From Cymodocea nodosa (lineage: Eukaryota; Streptophyta; Magnoliopsida; Alismatales; Cymodoceaceae): a stretch of 64,000 nucleotides of DNA. How positions within the stretch are numbered: position 1 is the first letter of the stretch; every line of letters begins with the position of its first letter. A program made the position numbers and the translations under genes. The notes beneath the pieces were generated by a model. It was not told where the DNA came from and did not search any database. It saw nothing but the letters and a program-made list of their open reading frames with translations. Below, piece after piece: positions 23,643 to 38,600 of the stretch. The stretch is from the NCBI GenBank assembly GCA_036874045.1, contig CM072346.1, positions 15,414,001 to 15,478,000 of the forward strand, written 5' to 3'.

Positions 23643-26600
23643 ATGTCGTCCGGTCAGGAATCCAGCGGCGGTGGTAGCACCACACTCATGGATCTAATCA
23701 CTTCCGATCCCACTTCCATGCCTCCATCCTCCGCTGCTTCATCCACGACGGGTGCGAACAATTCCTCTTCTATCATGGCTGGATCCACGCTCGGAAAGGC
23801 AGTCCCGACGGAGAAGAAGTCAAAAAAAGGGACCCTGCACCAGATCCAGGCCGACACCATCAGTGCCGCCAAGGCTCTCAACCCCGTCCGCACTATTCCG
23901 CAGAGGCAGAAGAAAAAGGTCACTTCTATTTTAACTGTCTGTTAAGTGTGGCAAGTTTGAATGTAAATTTGGTCCTCTTTTATAAAACCATCATTGGTTA
24001 ATTTCTCGTGATTTCGATACTGGTGAGTATTTTAGGATGTGGAGCAGAATACACTACTGTTTCTGTTAAGGTTCTTTACGACATTCCTGTAGTTATGGGC
24101 TTCTTTCGCACATATACTGTGAATTGTAGCTACTTTTTCCCCACTACTGCAATTGTAGCTAGTTGCCCACCTCAACCGAATGGAAACTGCTGGGTTCTTC
24201 AAATTGCGTACATTGTTCCTCAACGATCTGTTTGCTTTCATTTACGAAAGCATTGACTGTACCAATTGTTGGGCTTGAGCACTTCGAATTCAATTTAGTT
24301 GTGAATTATCATTTACCATATTAGAACTTCAGTTTGACCTACTTTCTCTGCTTATTAGATAGAAATTTTCTTACAGATGGGTGCACTATGGGCATGTGAT
24401 TAAGAAGCCATGATTTTGCAATTGCCATTTGCATTTTCACAGTCACTACTCATATATTGCTCATTTTCACTCTGCAGCCGGTGTCTTATTCCCAATTGGT
24501 GAGAAGTGTACATGAACTCGTTGCAACTTCAGACCAGGTTTCCATTAGCTCATCTTTATTATTTAATTGTTTATAGTTGCTACTTGCTAGAATTAATCAT
24601 TTATCACATCCTCTTCATTTATCTGCAGAAAAGTTCTCAGAAACAACTCGTTCATCATGTCTTTCCCAAACTTGCTGTGTATAACTCTGTGGATCCTTCT
24701 GTAGCACCTTCTCTTCTTATGGTATGACTTGTAAGGTTCTTCTTAAATTCTTTGTTTTCCATGCAGTACTTTGTTTTGCATCTTTTTTCCTTCAAACAAG
24801 TAACTTTCATTCATTAAATGGCAATCAAAAGAACGACAAACACTATTCTGCAACTTATATACTAGAAGATGTAAGTGATGGGCCACCCATAAATGCACAT
24901 GAAAGGAAAAGGAACCAACATAGAGTGACCACATATTGACAAGATCTCTCAAAGTCATTGAGATTATATAATCTGTCAACCCATACTTTATTCTTCCTCT
25001 TCTTCTTTGTCTTCAGTAGTTGTTCTACGTGCCTTTTATGGTATCCTTACAACCTTATCTTATTGTCTACATTTATTTTCCTGGTACTCCTATCACAGGT
25101 CATAGTCATGTTCCTGAAAGAATGAGCAGATATTGTACCATGTTTTCATCCTTTGTTGCTGCTACTTTAGATTAATGAACATCTTCTGCATTCTGTGTAC
25201 ATTTTAAAACAATCCCAGCTGGCAATGTTCTCTATTGTATTTTAGGACCCTTTTCGGGGGAATCAACATCTTTGTGCTGTAGCATAATCTTATAAGTTAT
25301 CCAAATCTCTGGGAACTTCCGTTCTCATGAGAGCATCCTTGACCCTTCTGTTCAACTGTTACTCTTCTGCTTTACATCTTTATAGTCATCATCTGTTCAA
25401 GTGTCTATACAAATTAAATTATCCATTTGTTAAAACTTTGGGTATAACAGACTTCTTGTTTGTTTTAATGCCATGGAAAAATGTAGGCTATTCTACTATA
25501 TAGAAACATTATTTGATTTTTTCCTCACATCTTCTGCAGCTTCATCAGCAATGTGAAGATAGGAGTGTGTTACGGTATGTCTACTATTACTTGGCTCGCA
25601 TTTTATCAGACAGTGGGTCTGAAGGTTTAAGTGCTGGTGGTGGAATTCCAACGCCTAATTGGGATGCACTAGCTGACATTGATGCTGTTGGAGGGGTTAC
25701 TCGGGCAGATGTTGTACCCAGAATTGTGGCGCAGCTTACCACAGAGGCATCAAATACAGATGCTGAAGGTTGTCCATCGTAACAACTTTAAAGATGAAGT
25801 TACATTATAACTGCTACAGCAATAACTCCCAACAAAATGTTAAAATAAAATGATAATCACAAAAATGTTTCAGACATGATATAACATACTTGGCAATTGC
25901 TGAAAAATATAGCCACCCACATGAATTGCATATTCATTAGAAGAAAAAAGAGTTCTGAAATATGTTACCAAAAGTTGTACCAGTACTTAAGTGGAATTTT
26001 GATGTGGGAATACATCTTGAGCTACTCTTTTCTTTCTCCTTTTGGTATTTCAAACTCACCTCAATGACTGTATGTGGCTATCAGGGTTGAAATATGTGAT
26101 GCCCTAATTGTTAGATCATCTAGCAATTTTGACATGTTTCTCTTACAAATATCTGAATGATACATGCAATCTAGCTTTATTTGCATAAAAAGGTAACCTA
26201 TCTTTCACCTTAACCTCAGTCTTTTATTGCATGAACCTTGTGTATTTGTTCTTTTGGAAGGAATTAGGGCATCTTGTACCTGGAAAATCTGTAACCTTTC
26301 CAAATTTGTTGCAGATTTGCAATATAGTTGAATCCCTCTTCTACTACTTATGCATATTCCATTCTACCTTTTTCCATGTTTCCAAGTCTTCTTGTTTAAT
26401 TTCCTGTGACTCTTTCTTAGTTGCTGATAACATTACTGACTTTTCATGTTGGTTTTTTGAAGCTCATGTGCGAAGACTTGCTGCTTTGAAAGCACTTACT
26501 TCTGCTTCAAGCAATTCTGAAATACTAGGCAAATTGTATGAAATTGTGTTTGGCATTCTCGAGAAGGTCAGTTGTTTACACTCATATTATGTTTGCACAT

Positions 26601-29600
26601 GCATTGGTCAAATTGGATATATTCCTTTGTGTCAAGATTTAGTTTACCTCTTCATGATGGTTGACATGATTTTTCTGAAAATTTTATTGCATTTGCTTTC
26701 TATCTAAAATCATGTACTTTGATTCCAGGTTGGTGATGGAAAGCAGAAACGTAAAAAAGGTGTTTTAGGGAAACAAGGTGGTGACAAAGAGGTACACTCC
26801 TGTATTGCTGTTTTTTGCGTGAGTTTCAGTAGTTCAAAATGAATTTATGCCACAATAGTGTTAGCTTGATTTACATGAACAGAAAGCTAATATTCTTCCT
26901 TTTGGATCATTCTGTTACTATGCTCAGATGTTTTGACCAATGCTGCTCTAAGTCAAAATCACAGTTTACACCAGTATTAATTTTAAAACAAATACTTTAA
27001 TTGTTATATTTTTCTCTGAGAAGTAAGTAATGATAATATATGAATAACTAATCACTCTGGTTTCTTTTGAAAGTCTGAGATGGAGGAAATGCAACGCTGT
27101 TGCCATAATGAACAAAATCCAGAACACAATCCATGTAAGTTTTCCTCTTTATTCAAAATAATGAGTAGGGATGTAGAGATCAACCTTCTTTGGCAAATGC
27201 CAGTATGGACTGACAGATCTCTTGGAAGGGATGATCACACTTCAGTTATTTGACCTTTTGGCTCTTTGATTTGTGAGTTTTTCTCAGTCCACTTGAAGTA
27301 GGTCCATGCTTTTTTAGTGGGAAACCAAATCCTCTAAGAATATGATTCAGAGATACCCAACTGGAGAAGAAGTTTGACATTGATACTCAGTTTGATTCCA
27401 AGATCCTGAAGAACCTGATTCAATCCTGACATTGGTTGGTGCTGTCTCTGGCTACCCTATTTATAGCACTAGTTGAGAAAAGTGTACTTCATGTTTTTGC
27501 CCAAGGTACCATTATTGTAGATGGAATTTTCGTGGATGCAAATGATCCTGTGTGGAAGGAGAGGCCTCTCAAAGGTTTCCTCTAGGGTGGGTGGGCCTTT
27601 GCCTGTGAAGATAGCTACTGGGCTAGAAGGATTGTTGTTGCCCACTAAAGGAAGGGTGTTGAGTTTTCGTGGGATTTCTAATTGGAACATTGTTGGGAGG
27701 CTTGGATCCATTTGCATGGATTGAGATTAAATACATTGTAAATTCATGCTATAAAAATTATCACTTGCCAATGATCCTTGAAGCACACTTACTTAATTAT
27801 GAACCTAAGATCCTATTACTGCAAACACTTAATTCCATTATATTTACTGCATTGATATTCTTACAAGATGTTGCTCTAATTGTAAATCTCCTATCATGAA
27901 TACAATTTGCTATTTTTCTTTGTATGTACAATAACAACAATCTATGTCATAACCCTATAATGTAGATCTGGTCACATGAATATTTTTCTTCCATGCATTT
28001 CTATTTATAGTTAAATCATATAAATTTAAATTTTTTCTTATAATTTCTAAGTAGTTTTAGGTCTTTTTTAACTTCTTTTAATTTCTTTTGTATTAATTAA
28101 TTCTCCTCTTTTAACTGGTGTATCCTTTGTCAACCCTTCATAAACATAAATCTTAAAGATAATTTTTCTTGGTACGTACTTTGACATAATTTACCTTATC
28201 AAAAATTCCTTTATTTCATGTGCTCATGGAAGGCCTTGATTATATCTAGGATGGGCTTCAGGTACACTTGGGATACACTTTACCATGATATTTTTTAATA
28301 AACCAGCATCAAATTCATTTATTTAATGCTGTCCCTTACCCAAGAAAAGAATTTCTTATCTGTAAAAAGAAGATTGTTGCTGTTCTTCTCTCATGAGGTT
28401 GTTGCCACCACTCGTAACATTACCCCTATTTGCCATGAATGTTTGTAACATTCTCTTTCCTCTACGTAGTTTATCATCTCCCCACTACGGATTAGATCAG
28501 CCTCTTTTGTGAATGCTATGTCAAGCATAGAGCTGTTGATCCTTCCAACACACCTTTGCGTCCCCTCCTGTGAACAACTATTGACCTGGTATCAATGACT
28601 CCAAACTCGTAGACATCCTCCTTCCTACCTTGATTTTTTTTTAATAAACTATCCATCAAATTCATTTATTTAATGCCTTCCCTCACCCAAGAAAAGAATT
28701 TCTCTCCTGTAAAGAAGATTGTTGCTGTTCTTCTCCCATGAGGTTGCTGCTGTCACTTACAAGTTACAACATTGCCCCCATTTGCCATAAATGTTTGTAA
28801 CATTCCCTTTCCTCTATGTAGTCTATCAACTCCCCACTACGGAATAGATCAGCTTCTTTTATGAATGCCATGTCAAGCATAGACCTGATGATCCTCCCAA
28901 CACACCTACGCATCCCTCTCTGTGAACAAGTATTGGCCCAGCATCAATGACTCGAAACTCATAGACACCCTCCTTCTCCTTTTTGCAAACACCATTTGGC
29001 CTGGCCTCTGTCTACCCTCTTCCTTGATTATAATGCCCCCTTTTTTATTTCCTTTTCCCAACCAATCATATGATTCTTCTCTTGTGGTTCCTTCTGCAGT
29101 TTGTGTGGGTCATAACCCCTTCATGTCCATGCATCCCATTTCTCCACTTGTAATTGAATCTCATCCCACACTTTTGATGGTACTGTAGACCAATATTTAC
29201 ATTTGTCATATTCAAGTAACTTTATTGATATTAACTTTATAAATATTAACTTTGTTTGATCAATGTTAACTTTGGACACAATTTATTGCATTTCCCACCA
29301 AGCCACCATGTGCCAAGAATAACATCAATGTATTGATCCTTACGCACATATAGGAAATAAATATTTTATTGGTTTGCATTGTTTATGAGGGATGTTAAAT
29401 GGGTAATTAAGTGGACTCCTTACACCTAATGTCTTATGCTTGATTCAACCAGGTGTTATTATGGATTGAGGGATACATATTTTTTAAGTACTCAATATTT
29501 TTGAATTGTATTAGAAATCTAGATCAATATATCTATTTATCATGGTCTTATTTGAACTTTCTGTTGCATCAAACCTTGGACACAGTTTACTGCATTTCTT

Positions 29601-32600
29601 ACCATGTGCCAAGAATAATATCGATGAATACATTTTAGGAATAATTTTGATGATATTGATCCCTAAAATATCATTGGTTTTGTAGCACATATTGCAAGAT
29701 TTTGATCTATAGTGATACTATTTAGCTTCTTACCACACGTGCATATCAGGAATGTTTCAAATAACCAATCAAATGTATCTTCTGTTTCATTAGTAATGGA
29801 CGTTCAGATAATTCAGATTGACTGTAATGATGCCTGCAAATGGTGCAAAGGGTGTTTAGGTTTGTAGTCTTGAATGCTGTATCAAAGACAACCAGATCAC
29901 TCAATTTCATGTGCTTGCATGGGTCATTCCTTCAATCCAAAAGACACTTCCCTTTTTATAAAGCCTAAAAGACACTTCTTATAATGTGATCTTCATGTAA
30001 TTCAAATTTAAGAACTATGGATCTTTGCCATTTTACTCCTGAAGGTACTTAACAAAAATCATAATTCTTTCCTAGTGTTGCTCTGATACTTATTCATTCT
30101 CTTCCCAATAACTTGCGAAGAGGTGACACCAATTTCATGCCCACTATTGGAGAGAGCTTGCACAACTTTAGATGATGGATTGACACACATAGATAAAGTA
30201 TGGACTAATCTTTTGCCATTGAGGATAACTTGTAATGAGATTCAAGCTTGGATATGTTACCATGGTAAAATGTGATTCCACTCTTCAATGAACTTGTCAG
30301 CAGTCAATATTCCTTTGTATCTTTGAAGTTTTGAGCAATGTATGATCTAGTTGGACAGCCGTCATGTCATGTGTATCTCTCCTTTCATTAATTTCTTTCC
30401 CAATGCACTGTTTATTTTTTCACATGTTTCTTAACAAATCATTTTCCTTGGAATCATCACTCCATAATTTTTTGTAATGTTCTACACCAACCCTTCTAAA
30501 CAAAGAAAGCTTTGATCCTTGCATACACATACTGGTATGTGTATCTCGTCCAGTTGTAGGCTTCTTATTCAAAACCAAACTCCCTACCAATTTATGGATG
30601 ATAAGACAAAGGCATCTCCTCTGATACAAGAGGCACTTCTAGAGAAGTTCTCTAAAAGCACTTCTAGAAACATTAAATAAGTGCAAACTAATTCTTCCCA
30701 TCTAATATTAAATGCCAAATAATAGTTTTCATTATTCAAATCATTTTAATTCAATTGCAAGAAGGTAAAAATTTGAGGCATTATAATATATCTTCATCTG
30801 AACATCACAATTCTAAACTTATCTTTTTAATGTAATCTGTTACCAAATTTGCAGACCATTATTAGTAATAATTTGCAGTATGCCGCTCTTAGTGCTTTGA
30901 GAAGACTTCCTCTTGATCCTGGAAATCCTGCATTTCTTCATCGAGCAATACAAGGGTAAGAAAATAAATTAGGATGTTTTGTGAATCAGAGACTACAAGT
31001 ATTAGGGCTAGGGTCTTTCATTATGCTGCATGTCCAATTTTTCTTGAAAGTTGCAATTTAATTTTAAAGCTGGAAATTCAGATAATTTTGCTAATATTAT
31101 TTGTTTTTCTGTTTGTATTTTATATGACTCCTAATTTTTTGTTTCTGAACCATCACTAGAATCAATCACAACACCTCTTTGCTACAATTCTAGGGTTTCC
31201 TCTGCCGATCCTATTGCTGTGAGGCATGCACTAGCAATTATCTCCGAACTGGCTGCAAAAGATCCATATTCAGTTGCAATGGCTTTAGGTCAGCTTGTGA
31301 CTCATTTTCAGTAATTCATTTATCTTTTTTGTAAGAACAAAGGGAACATCCATATTCTAAATGAGATATGATTACTTGACTCATTGTTCTGGGTATGGGG
31401 AAAGAGCTTATAATTTGGGACTGTAGAAGTCCTCTCCCTAGTCATTATTACCAGTACACCTGTGCATTGCTCGGTCTAACAAAATACTCGGTCATCTTTG
31501 CTTTGCAGGAAAGCTTGCACTTCCTGGAGGTATGCTTCTCTCTCTTTGCCCCCCTTTGATATAAGAAAAATTATTTAAACTTGTTTATAAAGTAGTTCAT
31601 GACTTGACGAAGGTGTTCATTTTTTGTTTCCATTATTACTTTAATTATAACTTGTTCTCTCTATTCATTATTACTTTAATTCTTTTAATTCATCAATTTT
31701 TGTCTGCATCTATCCTTGTACTTTCAAAGCATTCTAACCTTTAAGAATGTCATATTGTGATGCTGGAATATACGAGAACATCTAATATATTTCTGGAGGG
31801 TAATAATGACAGAGACCTCATATATCTGGGAAAAAGCAGTGCTTTGAATTATGATCTTTGATCAGTTCTTTTGGATTTTAAATCATTGGAGAGTTTCCTG
31901 TTGCAACTTAGGGCCATTACAACAATCATAGAGACCGGTTCTGTTAGTTGGCTAGACAATCTTTGGTTGTAGTCTCCTTGTATGTTGGGTTTCTTGTGAA
32001 GAGTCTAGTTTCAGATGATAGGGGAGCAATGGCATCAGTATTACTTTAGTTGAACCACTGAATATTGATTTCAGGCAGCCTTGTCTACACTCTAGTTTTT
32101 TTGCAGTTGCAAGAGATTCTCATGATATGCAGTTATGCACCTTTTTACAACTTATTCCTTTTTTTGAGAAAGTTGATAGACATTCTTTCTGAAAACAAAA
32201 GCTTGAATGGCATTTGCTGATCTACAGCATGAATTTAAGAAGTTCTGGATTAGTGAGCAGATTGGCAATCAATTTGTTAAATGCTTTCTTTGGGATCATA
32301 GGATGCTTATTCAAGAAGTAATCGGCTCTGATCTAGTAATTCTGTATTTCTAAAAAAATCATGCTATTTTCAAGTCAAAGGGGAACTAAAATTTCTGTGT
32401 TTCTCGAATACCTCGGACTAAGAGGTAGTTAACCTTTCTCAGGTGATCTGCAAAAGTCATACATTTTTTCCCCTAAGAAGTGATATTAGTTTCATTGAAC
32501 TTTCAATCTTTCCAAAACATTAATAATTTTCTATTTATTCTGCATACGAATTTGGATCATTGATTGTGATTTTTTTCAGTTGGTCTTAGTTCTCTACTTC

Positions 32601-35600
32601 CCTGTTCAGGATGACAAGTAAGGTTGTGCTATCTGAAGCAAGTGCTTTCTTTACATGATGTAATTCTTGTTAATTTGTACAGCATGTCAATTTTGAATTG
32701 ATGTTTGCAAGTCTATTGTTTCATCTTATGTTAAAAAATGTCATGCATGCTATTTAAAATATCACATTATCTGCATCAGGTGCCTTGCAGGACGTTCTTC
32801 ACTTGCATGATGTACTTGCTAGGGTATCTCTTGCTAGGTTGTGCTATGCATTGTCCACAGCTCGTATTTTAGATGGTATGCACTGTTGAATAGTTCTTGA
32901 ATCTTCTTAATGAATTCTATTCAGGGAATTTATTATTAATAAGTTTCATCCTTCTTTTCTCGCAAAAATATTATGGTGAGAATTTCTTGGGTCATTGATA
33001 ATAATTTGTAAAACTCATTTTGCAGAAAGGCCTGACATTCAGTCTCAGTTCACGTCTCTGCTCTATCAGCTACTTCTAGACCCCAGTGATAGGGTCTGCT
33101 TTGAGGCAATACTCTGTGTATTGGGGAAATTTGACAACAGCGAGAGGTGCCTTTCTGATACCCCTCAAGAATGTGTATATTTTGTGTGATACTGCCATTT
33201 TGTGGTGTTGTACTTTTGTATGAATGTTGATGCACATTTGTTCCATGCATCAGTTTATCTTATTCAATTACTTTTATAGAACTGAAGAGCGGGCTGCTGG
33301 ATGGCTTCGATTAACTAGAGAAATGCTTAAACTTCCAGAGGCACCATCTGTATCCTCAAAGGATAAGGATGCTCAAACTAAAGATGCCCTTCCACAAAAG
33401 CCAAATAGTAGTAAATCTGCTCCCAAGACTAGGCGTCCTCAGCCCCTTATCAAACTTGTAATGAGAAGGTTTATGATTTTTCCTGTACCCTTGGAATATT
33501 GTAGGCCCCCTGATTGTTACTGTCATTTCTCCTCTCAATGTTGCTTTCTTTCTTTTACCTAGATTGGAGAGCTCATTCCGAAGTTTCTCACGTCCTGTGC
33601 TTCATTCAGCATCAAGAGTTGTGCAGGAAATGGGCAAGAGCAGGGCTGCAGCATATGCTATAGGACACCATGATGATGAAGGGGCCCAGCTCAGCATATA
33701 TTCAGATGCCACCAATGCTGATTCAGATTTCAATGAGACATCACAATCAGAATGTACTTTATGTACTTTTTACATGAATGAATGCTAGTGCCTAGGGTTG
33801 TGGTTCTGGAAACACTGCCTTATTACTTTTTGAAATAATTTTTCATATGTGATAAATTTCTTTTAATCTCATAAGTTTGAATTACAGGGACATTGATATC
33901 ATTGTATGATGTTGGTCAATTAGCGTGGAGGTTAAAATTTGATTCTAATGGTTAAGATTGCTGTAATGTGATCCTTGTATATTAGGTTGCCTTTTTCCAT
34001 ATTAGCTATTAATGAGGTTCACCCTATTTTCCTCTAAAAAATGGTTGCCAGTTATAACAAATAGGGAAATGTGAGAGTTGTCTAAAGGTTTTATGTGAAT
34101 TGTTTGTTCTTTAAACAAATACTTTCCCTGGTGTCCTTCAGACTGTTATCTACTAAATTTGATTTGAATTTCTTCATTCCATATTAGAATAGAACTTGGA
34201 TGGTCAACATGTGTAGGCTTGTTAAATTACAAATTACTCATACCCGTGTAATCCAACCTGAACCAACATGTTTAGGCTCACTTGATACCTGACTTGTACC
34301 TGGTTATCTAACCAGTTTTAAGCTGTCCTGGGATCAGATAGACATATCAAATTTGTACCTGTTTAAAACTCATTTACCCATGCAAACCGAGGTTTTTTAT
34401 GGTAGGAACAAAAGACACAAGTCTAATTCTTATTTCAGCCCATTTACCCATCTTATCCATATTTTTTGATAAACAGGTTGGGTTAGACAAGACCCTTGTT
34501 TTTGCAGGTCGGGTATAGGTTAGACATTCATGACCTGTTTAAAACTGGGTTTCGAATGCAAACCATTTGATACATTTAATCATATGATGCATCGTGCATT
34601 CACCTGATGTAAACATATTGAATCTCTAATACATAGCTTTTTTTGGAATACCAAATATAGAATTTGATTCTCTTGTCTTATGCAGCTACAAACTCCAGGG
34701 CTGCACCACAGACTAGTGGTTCAGGTGGCAAAGACACTATCGCAAGTTTGTTAGCTTCACTAATGGAAGTAGTGCGCACTACTGTAGCATGTGAATGTGC
34801 GTATGTCCGAGCAATGGTGATAAAAGCTCTTATCTGGATGCAAAACCCATACGAATCATTTGATGAATTGGAGTCTATCATTGCCTGTGAACTTTCTGAC
34901 CCTGCATGGCCATCTTCATTGTTGAATGATATCTTGCTGACATTGCATGCACGGTTCAAGGTGATTCCATCATTCAGAAAAATGTGATGATTCTCCTTTC
35001 CATAATATTTAATTTACTATTATGTTCTAGTTCCATCTTGCACATTGGATCCTTTGTGGTTTTTTTTGGTGGTGGTGATGCCTTGGAGTTGTTTACTCAT
35101 TTGATTACAAACAGCCCCAACTAAATGATTGTTGGCATATTTTGTGTCAATTGTGTTTGCAATTCCTTTTTTCAGCAGTAATTGTGTTTGCAATGTTATT
35201 CCTTTGTTTCTGATTTTTTCATTTTTCTGTTCAGGCAACTCCAGATATGGCTGTTACTCTCCTTAAAGTTGCTAGAATATTTGCTACCAAAGTTCCAGGA
35301 AAGATTGATGCGGATGTTTTACAACTTCTATGGAAGGTGTGTTCGTTTTGATAATTGCGGTTCTTTCTTCTTCTTTTTTAAGAAATTTTCTTTACAATTT
35401 GATCTTTTTGTCTGCTTGATAATCTTGGTTTAATGTGTTCCACCTTTTTCTTCAGAAAAAAATGTTCTTTTGTCAGAACAGAATTTCAACAAGTTAAGCC
35501 TTAGAATATACCACTTTGCTACTCAGAAACTAGCCACCTAGACAACATCCATGGAGTGGTTACAATTTCTTTTTTTTTTAAATATACGCCTAGTTTCATA

Positions 35601-38600
35601 GAACTAAATCTAGCCATGAAGACAAAAACTGCAAGGTTTTTTAAAATTGCCTCTCTACTGAAGTGCTTGCGATATTTGGTGGTGCAAGAGGATCTTCTTC
35701 TACTATGAAAACAACTACAACGCAATTATGTAGCATCATGTGTTGTAGATAAAATGGAATACTATATAATGACCCAAATATGCATCATGAGTTATCATGG
35801 AGTTAAAGATAAACGTCCAGAAATCTACAGTGGTTGTCATTGGTGTTTTCAATGAGGTACAAGCTGTGGTTGGCATGGTGTTTTAAAGGAGTTACGAGCT
35901 GTGGCTAATTTTATGGGTTGCAAGATAAAGACCTTGCTCATAAGTATTTGTGGCTTTAAGGTTCGAAACTTTCATATTGGCATCCAGTGATGGACCAATT
36001 CAAGCTTCAGCTATCAAGATGGGCTAGTAGATTCTTATCTTCTGGAGGAAAACTTATACAGATCTCATTTGTGCCCTCCAAACTCTTAATTCAGATCTCT
36101 CATTGTTTAGGATATCTATCAGAGTTTCTAGGCATCTTGAAGGTATCAAACAATGGTTCCTTTGGGAATGCGGCTGAAAGTCAAGTTCATTGGGCATTTG
36201 GTCGTGTGGAGTAAAGTGTACTGACCAAAATGGAAAGGTGGTTTTAGGATCTGAATTTGACTTTGTTGGGCCAATGATTGTAGCAGCTAAGGTAAGAGAG
36301 GGTGCTAGTTTTTGTGGTGGACATCATCTCTAAGAAATGGGTATTCAGGGGTGTCTTTGTGGTAGAATTGTCAAGGACCTGCAGGTCAGGTGGATGTTTT
36401 GACGATGACACGATGCTTTCCTGGCGGCAGTCCTTATCTTTCCTATTGTCTGATGTTTTCTGTTTTTAGTCTGTCCTTTTGGGTCTCTTTTTGCCTCTAT
36501 GTTCTATGGTTTGTTGTATTCTGTTTTCGTAGCCTACCCACAGTTTGTCTAGGCCCCTTGCTTTTCCATGATTTTTAGAAAAACTTTACTAGTTGCTGCT
36601 CAAAAAAAGAGTCATCCAGAAAATAGAGGTGATTTTTATGATATTGATTTTTGTTTCAAAAGAAAGATTTCTTTATGATTGATTTGTAATCAGTATTTCA
36701 ATGTTAAGTGCATGCATTAATACAAACTAACTCATCTTGATGACCTGATTATTCTGTTTTTTCTCATACAAGACAATAAATTCATTCTGTTTCTTTTACT
36801 GAGTTCTATTATTAGGCTTATTTCAGGTAACCTAGAAGTCTGTGATACTATCGATGTTCTTGTTTGATATAACCTTTAGATTATATAAATTCAGCTAATC
36901 ACTTAATCTATTAGAATGTAGCCAGAACCAGAAGAAATATGCTGATGTTATATTACTCAATGCTACATACCATTATCCTTTTTGTTATTATATATAATTG
37001 TTTTCTTGCTCATTTTGTCCCATTCTCTAAAATCTTAGCATCATCTATTTAAATCTTATCACTGTTGTGAAGGAAGAGGAAATTATATTATTCCTAATAA
37101 GTTCACAAATTTATAGGGTTAAACTAGTAAATGGATATTAGTAAAGATGATCAACTACTTTGAAGATTAAGTGTAAGGTGTATATATAACTCTTCTCGTC
37201 ACTATGGTACATAATGATAAAATACTTCAATATATTTTGTATATTGATGAAGGCATGACTATTAACGATAAAGAAAGTAGTTTGATTATCACAATGCATA
37301 ACCATAAGAACATCGTATAGAAAATTAAACTCTATTCTTTAAGGACTTAGCAATGTCATCCCACATGTTGGTCATGGAACAATATTTGATTAATACATTA
37401 GACCTAAGTACTATATTTTGTTTCTTGCTTCTCTATATGATGACATTGCCTCCGACATGTGTAATATCTAAATGTAGATTTTTAATCTCCTTTATCTTTT
37501 GCATAGCCAGGATCATGGTAAGCTTAAACTTGTAGGATATTGTTCTTTCTATAGATGAGTCTTTTTCCAAAAGCACCTTTAATGTAGGATAATACATATA
37601 AGGCTCCTTATTAGTAAACCATCTTGGACTCATGCATGAATTGACTAAGAAGATCAACTACATTTAAGATACCTAGATGAGTAATGGTCAAGTAAATCAG
37701 TGGATTTCATGTGAAGGATTATTATGTGATCCTGTTATTGTATTTGCATTCTTTTTTTCTCAGACATGTCTCGTTGGAGCTGGGCCTAGTGGAAAGCACA
37801 CGGCATTGGAAGCTGTGACCATTGTTCTTGATTTACCTCCTCCTCAACCTGGGTCTATGTTAGGGCTTACATCTGTAGATAGTGTATCTGCTTCTGATCC
37901 AAAGTCAGCTCTTGCTTTGCAGAAGCTTGTTCAGGCTGCTGTAAGTGCAGCATAGCTTCAAACTTTGTTTATTTGTTAGTGCATACATATTTTTTAGGCA
38001 GTAACACAAGTCCTTGATGTTAACAACAATGCTTGCTTATGCAGGTCTGGTTTCTTGGCGAAAATGCAAATTATGCTGCATCTGAATATGCTTGGGAATC
38101 TGCTACTCCTCCTGGTACTGCATTGATGATGTTGGATGCAGATAAGATGGTGGCAGCTGCTAGTTCTCGTAATCCCACTCTTGCTGGTGCATTGACAAGG
38201 CTTCAGAGGTGTGCTTTCAGTGGAAGCTGGGAGGTATGCATTATTTATAATTTCAAAATTGTATTTCCATCAGTCTGACTACTATTTCTATTTAAATTAC
38301 ATGCATGATATTTATTGCATTTCCTGCCTTTTCTAATGGGTCTCAGGTTCGAATTGTTGCTTCTCAAGCCCTTATAACTATGGCTATCAGATCAGGGGAG
38401 CCATTTAGGTTACAGATCTATGAATTCTTGCATGCTCTATCCTTAGGAGGAGTGCACGCTCAATTTTCTGATATACAAATTAGTAATGGGGAAGATCAGG
38501 GTGCTAGTGGTACTGGACTGGGAACATTAATCAGCCCCATGCTAAAGGTCCTTGATGAAATGTATAGAGCACAAGATGATCTAATCAAGTATGTAGCAAT

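Noticed and set aside
30070..30095. Reverse-strand AGTATCAGAGC, like a copia primer-binding site, in TASH3 intron 6
   Set aside because: No LTR pair or retroelement coding pieces were found around it.
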